64,000 bases of DNA, from NCBI GenBank assembly GCA_025506515.1, contig CM046443.1, positions 40,436,831 through 40,500,830 on the forward strand, given 5' to 3'. Shown piece by piece: positions 23,752 through 34,631 of this stretch. Under the pieces are notes generated by a model. That model made no database searches, had not been told where the DNA came from, and worked only from the letters and a program-made list of their open reading frames with translations. This stretch comes from Flaveria trinervia. Lineage: Eukaryota; Streptophyta; Magnoliopsida; Asterales; Asteraceae. The translations under genes were made by a program, and so were the position numbers. Position 1 is the first letter of the stretch, and each line of letters opens with the position of its first letter.

Positions 23752-26356
23752 TCAGTTTTGTTTGTATACCCAAGCCTTGCCGGTCTTGGGTTCTTCCAAG
23801 GATAATGACATGAGTGAACCAAATGATATGCATGGGGGTTTAATAGAGGTCTTTGAAGAAGAGGTTTGGGCAGCAGCATCTTCCTTGATCTTCCAGTCCA
23901 CCTTTTGGCTGATCTTGGAGGACGAGCTTGTTGAAGCTTTTGCAGCATGGTCTTCTTCCGAAACTTCTTTCTTTTTGGAAGAAGTCCTCACCACCTTTTC
24001 TTCTGAAGCGGTCTTCTTTTGGGATGGTTTCAAGGGAGCTTTCTTGTTCTTTTGAACCTTAGTAGCTTTTGCTTCCGAAGCCATTTTCCCTTCGGAAGAA
24101 GGAGTTTCTTCCGAAAGCAACTTGGCTTTGGAAACTAGCTTTCCCTTCTTCAACTCTTGAACCGTATGGAAGGGTGCAAATGTGAAACCTTCCCTGACTC
24201 CTTATTTTCTAACATTATTTGCATAATGTGTGCTTGCAGGATTGTAGTAACAATCTTTTGCCATGTGATTTTACAGGCCACACATGATGCATGCAATGTT
24301 AGTCTTTTGGGAAAGTGAGGGTTGTTGTTTCTTGGTTCCCTTTTCTTCGTCAACAACATTTCCCTTTAACTTCTGATCCTTTGGTAGGACAGGAATGCTG
24401 GTATTACATTCCTTTCCTGAATCAGAAGTACCTAACACTTGGAATCCAGCTGAGATAAAGACACCCTTTTGTTTGGGGTCAATCTTCAGTTTGGATTCAG
24501 CCACTTTCTTAGCACTTCTCCTAGCAGCTTTTGCTCTGCTTCTTCTGGCTTTAGTGGTTAGGATTTGATCATCACAGGAGGCGATGGGTATATCTACCTG
24601 TTCCTTCCCTGTGGTGGCCACTATTGGTGCCTCATCCTTTAACTCTGGAAAGAAAGGGTCAGCAGTTGGAACCTCTTGCTCTTCAGTACCACATCTAGGT
24701 TATCTAATAGACTCATAGGAATGTGGTGGAGCAATTTCATTGGTTCACAACCCTTCTTTGTTCTGATAACAGAGTTTGGAATGGGAGGATGATGCAAGAA
24801 TAGCTTGGAAGTTCTGCTCAGAGATAGCATGCTTCCTGGCCTGAGCCTCAGCAGTGACAAGCTGGGCTTGAGCCTCAGATAATTTGGATATCAGATCCTT
24901 GATTTGAGTCTTGTAGTTGGTGTGTTCATGTTTCAAAAGAGATACAGTTTTCTCCAACTCATCATTTTCTTTTGATAGTCGATTCAGCTCTTTTAAAATT
25001 AGATTTTAGAATATTTAAAGACTCAATGTCAGATCTGATTTCCATATTGTAATCTAGATAGAGTTTAACTTTAGCCATACAAGCTGGAGTGCAGAGATGT
25101 TCATATACCTGGGCATCATCTGTTCCTGCCATGAGAGCTTAAGCCGGAGTCACATCCTGTACCATGAAGCTCCAGTCCACTTATTGAGCCACTGCGGCTG
25201 CTCAGTTGACTTCTCAGTGGGCTTTGAGGTTGAGGGATGCGTGGAGGCCTGTGGGGTTCCCGGATTGGTCTTGGGAGCCTTGCATTCCCTTGCAAAATGA
25301 CCCAGTTGGTTACAGTTGTAACACTTTGCCCTGGTCTTGTCGAACCCGAACTTGCTGGTAGTTGGGTTTTGAGGGAAATGCCTTCTAGTTCTCTTAAAGA
25401 ACTTCTTTGCTCTATAAGTTAAGAAAGCCATTTGCTAGACAATGTCCACGTATTCTATGTCATCTAGGCTAAAACACTCAAGATCATTAAAGCAGTATTG
25501 AAAATCTCCTGAGTGTCCACCTCCTAAAACAAAGGCACACCTTTCCTGGAAGGGATTGTGTTGAGCCTGTTGAACCTTGGAGTCTCAGGATAAGTGATGT
25601 AGGGACCAGAAGAGCAGGATGGCTGCTGATAAGTCAGGAAATGCTGAGGTTGAGGGGTTAATGAGCCTTCAACAACCATTAAAGCGTTGCTAGCAGGAAG
25701 ACTAATAGGTCTGCTTGTTTGGTGGCCCTTCTTACTCTCCATCTCTAGACGGTATCCATCAAGGATGCCATAGAGCTCAGTCATAGAAAGAGTGTTCAAG
25801 TTTTCTGTTCTCTTGATAGAGACACAGTAGAATGTCCACTCATTTGGAAGAGCACTCATGAACTTTTTGGTGAGATCTCTAAGTTCAGGAGTGATCTTCA
25901 CAGACTGAAGGGAAGAGATAAGATCAATGTACCTGAAGTACTGCTGGCTGAGGGTCTCTCCAACAATATGAGTGAAGTTCTCGAACTGCTGCTTCAGTGA
26001 GTCCTTCTTTGAGTCGTTGAAGCAAGAATACATTTGAGCAAGTGCATCAAACAATTCTTTGGCAGTCTTGCAATGCTCGAACCCCACCATAATAGAGTTT
26101 AGTATTGCAGTCATGAAATAGTCATAGCATTGCTATCGATGTCCATCTTCTTTCTGTCTTCATCAGAATAGTCCTTGACAACTTTCTCTATCATGGCACT
26201 GTTTCCACCAGGTGAAGCCACCTTTGGCTTGTACGGTCCATTGACAATGGAGTTCCACATTTTGCTGTCTTGGTATCTAATGAAGCCTTCCATTCTTCTA
26301 CTCCAAGACCTGAAGTTTTCAGGAGTGATGATGGGTGCTTTGGTCATCGTCCCCAT
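23752..26356 (-). pseudogene. Element B gag, frameshifted
   Basis: Start taken at 26356 (MGTMTKAPIIT), although A has extra residues upstream. The first frame has WSRRMEGFIRYQDSKMW. The 26114-25524 frame holds the main Copia gag domain (CKTAKELFDALAQMY, QQYFRYIDLISSL). An intact zinc knuckle CYNCNQLGHFAREC lies in 25431-25150 and a coiled coil in 24957-24745. A second knuckle (ACIMCGL) is cut by a frameshift near 24270. The Lys/Ser/Glu-rich tail (24153-23752) contains CTTCCGAAG at 24072-24080 and CTTCGGAAG at 24090-24098, again 9 nt apart, within coding sequence. Confidence 0.9.
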
Positions 26357-26459
26357 CTCTACTTCAGATTTGTTGAGGGATATTGAGTGAGTGGGTGGTA
26401 GGGAGGAGTGAAAATAGGTTGATTTGGATGGTTAGATCACACAATCAAGAGCCTGAGAA

Positions 26460-26471
26460 GCTCTGATACCA
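26460..26471 (-). other. Primer binding site, element B
   Basis: The minus strand reads TGGTATCAGAGC, two bases from the LTR at 26474. Confidence 0.95.
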
Positions 26472-26473
26472 AT

Positions 26474-27337
26474 TGCAGGATCGGTGTTTGTCACTTAAAC
26501 ACAAAGGTTTTCTCTCAAACTCACCTAGAATCACACTCGGGTAAGAATCAATAAGAGTTAATCACAATATGAAAAGTAACTTAGAAAACAGAAAGATAAT
26601 TTTCAAGATACTTTTATATATTGATTCTCAACTCAAGATACAAAGACTCTTACAAGCAGATGATAATCTCTATTCTATGAGTTACAAGGAGAACCTATAT
26701 ATAATACTATCTACAACTGGATATACTTTGATACCAGCTAGGATCCTTTAGCTAAAGCCTATACTACAAGACTATAGTTAAGGTATCTCGGATAAAGTCT
26801 TATCTGAGATTTGGTAGTCAGGACATGTCCCTGACTTACCTTTAGTCACCAGTTAAAGATGACAACTGTACTATCATGAAAAGGTAAACAGTGGAATAAA
26901 GTATGGTCAACAACATGGTTCTTTAGGAAGAAGCCATGCTGTATCAGAAGTCTGCAGTGGAGTGTCAGAGACCATACTTATGTCCACTGGTTATAGCAGT
27001 ATCTTTCGAAGGTTAAATGGCTTCAGAAGAGTAAGTACTTCTGAAGCCACTTTATACTTCGGAAGAGGCTGCTTCTTCCAAGGCTTGGAGACTTCTTCTT
27101 TTCATCATACTTCGGAAGTGGTCTTTACTCAATTCTTCTAAGTCTTAAACTTCAAAAGTATGCATTTGTCTTCAGAAGTAGAGTTCTGTCTTTGGAAGTT
27201 GAACTTTCCCTTTGTCTTCGGAAGAACTCTACAACCTTCGGAAGTTCCATGATAAGCTTCGGAAGCCTTTGCATGCAGCATCAAAATAACATAAGGGATC
27301 TAGTTTTGGTTGCATTAGCCTTCTTCTTGATCCAACA
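26474..27337 (-). repeat. Element B right (5') LTR
   Basis: Pairs with 14732-15593. A TATA-like TATATATAG lies on the minus strand at 26695-26703. Several CTTCGGAAG copies that are perfect in the left LTR are mutated here (for example near 27005-27045). It ends CCAACA, followed by CTGCC. Confidence 0.95.
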
Positions 27338-27342
27338 CTGCC
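27338..27342. repeat. Target site duplication of element B, right copy (CTGCC)
   Basis: Identical to 14727-14731. Confidence 0.95.
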
Positions 27343-28169
27343 TTTTGAGTAGTGACAATGACATGCATAGCTCACATCTTAATATATTAAAAAAGGATAA
27401 AAGTACATAAAGTAGGAAGCAAAGACTCAAGACCTTAATGTATAGTAACCAAAAGATTGGACCTTTTCTCCAACTTATGTAAGTTGGTGACTGAATATAG
27501 TTGCAACGGAAAGTGGTCCAACTTTATGGTAAAGTACATCAGATAAAACATGTATTCAAAAGTCTTTAGAAGAAATCTGTCTTCACTTCTTGGCTTCAAA
27601 AGACTTTGTCTTTGAAGCTTCAGAAGACTTCACTTTTGGCTTTGGAAGAAGTTGGTCTTGGCTTCGGAAGATTTTACACTTAAAATATTTCTTGTGCATG
27701 GTGTAAAACTTTCGAAACATTTCTTCTCTATACTTCAGTGCATGCATGCAGGAAAGACTTTAAATGTTTTAGGTGCATTAGCCTTACATAAAACCTTACA
27801 TGAAGGCATTCTTTAATTACACATATCAGAATCAGTGGGAATAAATCATCTCTGGTTCGTACATTCCTACTGTTACCATTGGGGAGGTTTTCTCTCAAAA
27901 TAAGGATCCATCTCGTTTCAATGAGAGAGATTTGAAACTGATTGACAGAGATCAGGGGCATTCGAAGCTTTAACTTTGTGTCTTACACATATCAGAATCA
28001 GTGGGAATAAATCATCTCTTAGTCTTGGCTTCGAAAGATTTTACACTTGGTATATATATCTAGTTCCGGTGTAAAACTTCTGAAGCATTTCTACTTTGTA
28101 CTTTAGTTCATCCATACAGGAAAGACTTTGAATGTTTTAGGTGCGATCAGCCTTACATAAAAACTTACA
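27343..28169 (-). repeat. Element C left LTR, inner part, rearranged: contains a copy of the right LTR end plus flanking D gag
   Basis: 27343-27797 continues the LTR and ends CCTTACATAAAACCTTACA exactly like the right LTR (34626). It is then followed by TGAAG and about 187 bp (27798-27984) nearly identical to D gag at 34627-34813. A 34-35 bp block from 27819-27853 is repeated at about 27985-28018. LTR sequence then resumes (28019-28169) in a more diverged form and leads into the polypurine tract. The left LTR therefore contains host sequence from the opposite side of its own element. Confidence 0.88.
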
Positions 28170-28183
28170 AACTCCCCCTAGGC
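28170..28183 (-). other. Polypurine tract of element C
   Basis: It reads GCCTAGGGGGAGTT on the minus strand next to the LTR end, like that of B. Confidence 0.83.
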
Positions 28184-28209
28184 TGATGCTACCAAAACAT
28201 TTGAAGACC

Positions 28210-31200
28210 TTAGATGTTGATAGTCCTCGTTATAATAATGACCATACCCTTCTTCAATAGATGTTCGGGATCACTTAGACTCTCATGGTGTCTTCTCATC
28301 TTAAATAGATCATGCAGAGGTAGATTAAACATCTCCTACCATGTGTAGACATCTTCAATACCTTGATCTCTGATTACATGCCATATTTTTGGATTAGCAG
28401 TGTACGTCTAGGTCAAGATGGGTCTTTCTGATGTAAGAGGAGCTGCTTGAATTAGAGTCGTTTGAGCTTCCTCTTGTTGCACTTCCTCAGGACGTTCTGA
28501 CTCGTCCTGAGGTTTGGAGGTGGATGATTTTGTCTTCTTCTTCTTCTTTGACTCAGGTTTAGAGGCCATCCTTTTCCTCCTCTTTGAACTCTTTAACTAC
28601 GAAGACCGGATAACAACACCTTGTTGTCCAGTCTTGTCTTTTTTAGTTGGGTCTACGTCCCTCATATGTTTAGAAGGAGAGGGAGTTTGACCCTACTATG
28701 GATCAGAATATGAAGTTTCTAAGGCTTAGTAGGAGGTCTAGGTTGTGTTGTCTCAAATTCTTTAATTCTTAAGAGGCTTGACTTGGTGGAGAGTGTAAGT
28801 CAATGAGCTCCCTCTTTTAATCTTCTGTTTGATCACCCTTATGTGCTCATCTATAGTGGATAGAGACATTGAGCCAAGTCTCCTTTTGGAGAATCCATAC
28901 AACTTCAAGAAGATCATCATCCTCTACCTATAAACAAACTTCTTTTGATTCCTCTGGATGATGGGTCTTGTCTTGGCTACATTTTCCCTCATCTTCCTCT
29001 TTGTAGCCTTTTGTTGTTTGAGTACATGAAGTTCAAGTTGTTTGAGGTACTCAAACTCAATATACTCAAAGGGCAAGGGAAGAAATGTAGCTGCCTGGTA
29101 GAGACCCGTGGCACTCAGGTAGTTGATTATGTTTTGCCTGTCATTTTCTTTATCTACCTAAGGTTCTTGTGTTGCCGTAATCTCTTACACAGGGCTTTCT
29201 TAAACCGGGAGAGAGTAGGAACATGTTTGTACAGTCTTTTCTATCTCTGTTCTTCTTTGATTTGGAGGAGCAATCTTGCATCCTCTACTTGCTTCCTCTC
29301 TATAGACATTTCCATGTTTGTCAGTTCATTTAATTCCTCTAAGGGAAGAGAGATGATTTCATCAATATCATAGTTCATGGTCTGTAAGTAGGTAATCTTA
29401 ACTGCCATTAACTCATCATTTTAAGTATTTGGTCTTGGGGCAACCCTGATTGCAACTTCCATGAAGCCTAAAGACCCAGCATTGGAACTTTCTCCCCTTA
29501 GCTTCCTCTTCCTCATTCTCTCATCCTCCTCAATCTCTGTAGGAGTCATAATCCTTTTCCTTTTGTCACTCACAGACCTTTGTGACTCTGGGGGGAGAGA
29601 GCTTTGGCCTTTATTGCTTAGAGTAGCATCCATGCTCTGGCCACAGAGAGATTGTAATACACCTTCATCGGCAGGTATTCCATTAAGGGAATGAATTGTT
29701 TAAGTAGTTGTAGTTGTGACATGGATCTCAAGCTCTAGCACTGGGCCTTTAGTTAAGGTTTTCCCTTTGAAGCTAATCTCAAGGTCTGCCTTAACATCTA
29801 GTTGACTAATGACATTACCTGATTCCCCTTCTCTTCTTCTTTGGCTGAAATCTTTAGTAATCATGTCTTGAATCCTTTGAGCCAACCTGCCAACTTGCCT
29901 AGACTAGGATGGATTAACAAGTGACATGTTGATCAGGTCAAGACCTTCATAGTAGTTCAAGGTCTGAAAATTGAAGACTTCTTGCTGCCCTTGAACTCTT
30001 TATATCAGCATCATACCTTCACCCAATTATATAGTTTGAAGTTCATTAGGGTAGGGATGACATAGCCCTTGGAATACCTTCCTTAAAGAAACTCTGAATG
30101 AGTAAGTCTAATGAGTCTACATCAATGTGAACTTGAGGAAGTTGCTGAGTTTGGACATTTGCAAGTGAGGATGGTGAGTCCTCAATGTCCATACTCTATA
30201 AAGAACTCCTAGGTTCTATGATTGCTATGACTTTCTCCCTCTTTTTGGTAGCATCACCCTTTTGCATAGGTGAACTAGAAGTTAGGTCAATCACATCCAC
30301 ATATTCTTGTGTTTTTGGATGAGCTCTCCTTAAAGGTCTCCCAGCTAGTTGTTCCTTGAGATAGGATATCATAAGTTGCTGATCATTGACCCTGTTTTAT
30401 AAGGAAGTCACATGAGATTCCAGATGACTAACCTTAGAGACTAGATAGAAGCAAGTTTGTGGCAGTTTTTGCACCTTTAGTCTCAAGTTCCCCTTATCTT
30501 CATCAGAAAAATCATTAGGAGATGAGAGAATTGGACCAAAGTCTTCACTCTTACCACCAGCATCATGTTCTTAGCTGATGGGGGCTAGATATAGGAGAAT
30601 TAGGAGCATTCATCTCTCTTTCAGTAGGGGAGGAGTAGAAAGACTCATGGTACTTACTAAATCCCATATATTCATCATCACAGAAGTCAAGGTTGGGATA
30701 GTTTGGTTAAGATCTAGAGGCTGGAGATGGTAACTTTCCCTTAAAGGTTATTCACTTGAGTGTTGCGACTCAGAATGAAGGCTTAAGGCTGATGGGCTAA
30801 TGAGCTCATCAGGCTTAGTATGAGGAACCTCAGCACTGATTCTTGATGAGATGGGAGTGGTTTGTTCCTCATGAGAAGTGGCAGCTCTAGTGTCTATTTC
30901 CTCGCGTATGGATGATGATAGGGGGGCTGCACAAACTGAATAGCTAATACAAGGGTTCATTTGGATTCTCTTTGGTAGGCAATGAGTGTTTTAGGCTATG
31001 AAGGTGGTTGAGAAGTAGAAGGTGTGGGTTCAACACTAGTTTGTGTTGCTAGGTTGTCACCTTGAGTAATGAGCTCTAACATTTTAAGTACAAGGGATGT
31101 TTCTACCCAGAGAACCAATAGTTGGCTTCTTCATTATTTTAAAGACGTCAAGCTTCATCTATCCCAATTTAAGAATATTACCTATTTCCCTCAACTATGA

Positions 31201-31685
31201 GCCCAGTTCACAGTTGAGAATGTATTGAACATATTTTGGAAACATGTAATACTCTAACGAGTCCAAGTTTGAAAGTAAATTTGTATAGACAAGTTGATAA
31301 TACCTGAACTTGACCCGTTGAACAATTCCATGCATAATAATAGATAGATCCTTAGGAATCTGGTCCCACCCCAATGCTTGTTAGACAATCTGTGGATGAC
31401 CACATGAAGCCTGTACTTTTACTGGGATGAGACCTTCCCTTTCCTGAAGGTCTTTACAGAGAACTCTCCTTCATAGCCCATTTGCTGAAAGGAGTGGTTA
31501 ACAACTTCCTTTGGAAAGGAAAATTCACCTTCCTCATCATCCAGCTAAAGATGAGTGGATGGCTGGAGTGATGAAGATTGTCCTCCCCCGCACTATTGCA
31601 GACAATGTCTTCTCGTCGTCTATAATGACCTCTTGACAGGTCTTTGAAAATTCAAGTAGATGATCCTTATGTTGTGTGAGAACTA
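28210..31685 (-). pseudogene. Element C 3' ORF, 5'-truncated and frameshifted
   Basis: It starts abruptly near 31685, about 165 nt into the ORF compared with A, where the first recognisable residues are HLLEFSKTCQEVIIDDEKT. The remaining blocks match A in order: 29885-29700, 29633-29421 (RKRIMTPTEIEEDERMRKRK), a stretch around 29120-28800 matching the A segment at 1302-886, and an end at 28210. Stops and shifts are frequent. Its upstream neighbour is gag, not pol. Confidence 0.72.
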
Positions 31686-33793
31686 CCTTTCGGGCTGGAT
31701 GGTTCAAGTTGTGTAGCAATGGTACATAACTGATCAGCCTTCTTCATGTTGTTGGGATGAGTTGAACATGAACTAGAACTCCAAGTACTAGAGTTCAAGT
31801 TTGTGTCTTCAACCTTAACGACCTTAAATCCTACAGAGAGAAAAAACTTGTTTCTCCTTAGATTTAAGGTGGCCTTGATCTCTTAAGCCTTCTTTTACTT
31901 CCTCTTAGCCTTCCTGATCAAGTTCTTCCTTCTTGACTTGGTCATCCCAACTCTCTCACTCCCCTCAGAAGGATAATGACCCTTCTTAGAGCGCTCTTCT
32001 TTAGTATTCTTAGAGGCATCCTTCACTATCTCTTCTTTATCCTCTTCAGTCATTGGGTCTATAAGTGGAAGCTCATCTTCACAAGTTTCACACCTAGGAG
32101 ATCTTATAGATAGGATTGTGTGTGGAGGAGCCATCTCACTAGATCCTAGTCCCTGCTTATTTTGATAATAAACTTTTGCATGCAAGGATGGGGATATTAT
32201 GTTCTTGAAGGTTTCTTTTTCAAGAACACATTTTTCTGCCTTGGCTTTGCAGATCATAAGCCTGGTATTCAGTCAACTTAGTTATGAGATCTTTGATCTG
32301 AGTCCTATAGTTGGTGTGTTCATGTTTAAGAGTTGAAATGGTTTTCTCTAAATCCTCTATCTTTAGTTTATAATTATTTTTAACTCTTTTGAAATCAGAT
32401 TTTAAGATATTTAAAGACTCAAGATCATATCTAATCTCTAAGTTAAAGGACCTGTATTTATTAATTTTAGCAATACATTCAGGTGTACAGAGATGCTCCA
32501 ATACCTTTGCTTCATCATGGTCAACCATTAGTGCTTGTTTTGGAGATTTATCTTCCACTTGAAAGCTCTAGTCAAAGCCTTTTTCTTCAACATCAACTGC
32601 AGCTTGCTGCTTGGCTTTTCATTCTGAGTGGCTCTCTTAGTGTAGTTTAGCTTGGCTTGGCATGGCCACCATTTGTCCTTGGTTCCTTGCACTCCCTTGG
32701 AAAGTGACCTATTTTGTTATATTTTTAACACTTTACTTTGCTTTGGTCCAACCTAAACTTTCCACTGGCTTTATTGCTTGGAATTTTTTTTTGGTCCTCT
32801 TGTAGAACTTTTTGGCTCTATGAATAAGGAGAGCCATTTGCTGAACTATCTCCATGTATTCCAAGTCATCTGGATGGATACAGTCCAGATCTTCAAGAGT
32901 AAAGAGAAAGTTTCCTGTGCTTTCATCAGAAGACATAAAGGCTTATGAAGAGCTTGTCTCTTGGAATTGGCTTCCTTGAGTGTAGCTTTCTTTTGGTGTC
33001 TTCAGGAAGGTAATGAAAGGACCCTTTTATGAGTTGTTAGGGTAGCATATAAGATGATGTTGTGGTTCAGTACTATCCCTTTCAACCACATGGAGGGTTG
33101 AACTCAGTTGATTACTAGATTTACCGAATAAACTTTGCATATTGATCTCCATCTTGTATCCACTAAGAATAACATATAACTCAGTCAAAATAAGAGTCAA
33201 AAGGTTCTCAATTCTCTTGATAACAACACAATAATATGTCCATTGTCCGGGAGGAGAGGACATGAACTTCCTACAATGTCCCTGTTCTTAAGAGTCACTC
33301 CGACATCCATTTGGGTGTCCACAATCTTAACATACCTGAAGTATTGTTGAGTCATAGTTTCACATGCTTTGAAGATGAAGTTTTCAACTACTGCTTCAGG
33401 AGATCCTTCTTGTTCTCCTTGTTTTCAATGACCCCTCATACATCAGCTTCAATGCATCCCATAGCTGTTTAACTATTTTCTCTTGAAGCCTCTATATATG
33501 GAGTTTGGAAGAGCAGCTTGAAGAGCTGTCATGGCTTTCTGATAAATCTCTATTTTCTTCTTGTCTTCTTCAGAATAGTCAGCCACATCTTTTGGAATCA
33601 TACCACCCCCAACAACAGCTGAAGAGGTTCTTGGTATGTAAGGTCCCGAGTCAACATATTCCCACATCCTAAAGTCTTATGACTTGATGAACCCTTCCAT
33701 TCTTTGGCACCAAGTGTCAAATTCTTCAGGAGTGATCAGTGGGGAATTTGTCATGGTTCTAGTTACCATATCAGCTTTAGTAATAGCTACCAT
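31686..33793 (-). pseudogene. Element C gag, frameshifted and joined to the 3' ORF
   Basis: ATG at 33793 begins MVAITKADMVTRTM, followed by FDTWCQRMEGFIKS and a stop. The frame resumes with MWEYVDSGPYIPR and KAMTALQAALPNSIYRG (33667-33473), then 33263-33027, 32936-32733 (zinc knuckle destroyed), coiled coil 32558-32220, and 32257-31895. The last gag-like sequence (31720-31890) aligns with A near 8880-9060. Downstream of it the protease, integrase, RT and RNase H are missing, a loss of about 4.9 kb relative to A. Confidence 0.82.
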
Positions 33794-33866
33794 TTGAGAT
33801 GTTAAGTATTTTTGTGTGTGTGAGGGATCTTAAGATGGTGACATCTTACAATCAAGAGCATGAAAT

Positions 33867-33876
33867 GCTCTAACCA
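33867..33876 (-). other. Decayed primer binding site, element C
   Basis: The plus strand reads GCTCTAACCA where A and B have GCTCTGATACCA. It lies two bases from the LTR at 33879. Confidence 0.75.
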
Positions 33877-33878
33877 AT

Positions 33879-34626
33879 TGGGGGACTGTTAGAGGGGATG
33901 GTCACTTACAACACAAAAAATAATGAGAGAGTTATTTAAGAACACTTAACAGATCAAATAGGGAACTGGTAACACACTGGTTTGATGCTTAGAACACAAG
34001 CAAATATGAGATAAAAGAAGAGCAAACAACACAAGTATATGGTTTTCAAGAATGTTGTATATTTCTCTCAAGTTCTTTTACAAGTGTTGAAGAATAAAAG
34101 TAAGTTACAAGGACCTGAGATACTTTATACTACATTTTACAACTGACCACACTTAGAAGGCTAGCTGGAAGCATTTGAACTAGATAATAAAATCAAATAT
34201 AGATTCAAATGGTAGATTGCCTTTTGACTAGTGACTATGACATGCCATAGCTTACATCCTAATATATTACAAAAAGGATAAAAGTACATAAATTTGGTGA
34301 TTTATGTAAGCTGGCAACTGGACAAAGTCGTAGCGGAAAGTGGTCCAGCTTTATGCTAAAGTACATCAGATAAAGAATGTGTTTGAAAGTCTTCGGAAGA
34401 AATCTGTCTTCACTTCTTGGCTTTAGAAGACTTTGTCTTTGAAGCTTTGGAAAACTTCACTTTTGACTTTAGAAGATGTTGGTCTTGGCTTTGAAAGATT
34501 TTACACTTAAAATATTTCTAGTGCATGGACTAAAACTTCCGAAGCATTTCTACTTGTAGTTCAGTGCATGCATGTAGGAAAGACTTTAAATGTTTTAGGT
34601 GCATTAGCCTTACATAAAACCTTACA
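33879..34626 (-). repeat. Element C right (5') LTR (748 bp)
   Basis: It starts TGGGGGACTGTTAGA, ends ACCTTACA, and is followed by TGAAG. TATAAAGTA on the minus strand at 34121-34129 is the probable TATA box. CTTCGGAAG copies are mostly decayed (34392 is still intact). Confidence 0.9.
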
Positions 34627-34631
34627 TGAAG
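34627..34631. repeat. Target site duplication of element C, right copy (TGAAG)
   Basis: Matches 14384-14388. Confidence 0.88.

Larger units (their letters stand above)
14732..27337 (-). mobile_element. Element B: complete Copia (Sirevirus-like) element nested in the LTR of C
   Basis: Its 12.6 kb has both LTRs (862 and 864 bp), a perfect 5-bp target duplication, primer site, gag, protease, integrase, RT/RNase H, spacer, 3' ORF and polypurine tract. The LTRs are about 95 % alike by eye. It is the youngest complete insertion of the nest and the best preserved, but has an RT deletion and several frameshifts. Confidence 0.95.
14389..34626 (-). mobile_element. Element C: minus-strand, pol-less Copia element inserted in D gag
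   Basis: Its right LTR (33879-34626), decayed primer site (33867), gag, 3' ORF, polypurine tract (28170) and left LTR (14389-14731 plus 27338-28169) surround a 5.7-kb internal region. Pol is absent: gag passes straight into the 3' ORF near 31685. Target duplication TGAAG on both sides. The left LTR was later split by element B and rearranged (see 27338-28169). Confidence 0.88.

Noticed and set aside
27728..27961. Minus-strand frame with a near copy at 34530-34781
   Set aside because: Both are antisense to the duplicated LTR and D gag segment; the identity reflects the duplication, not a gene.
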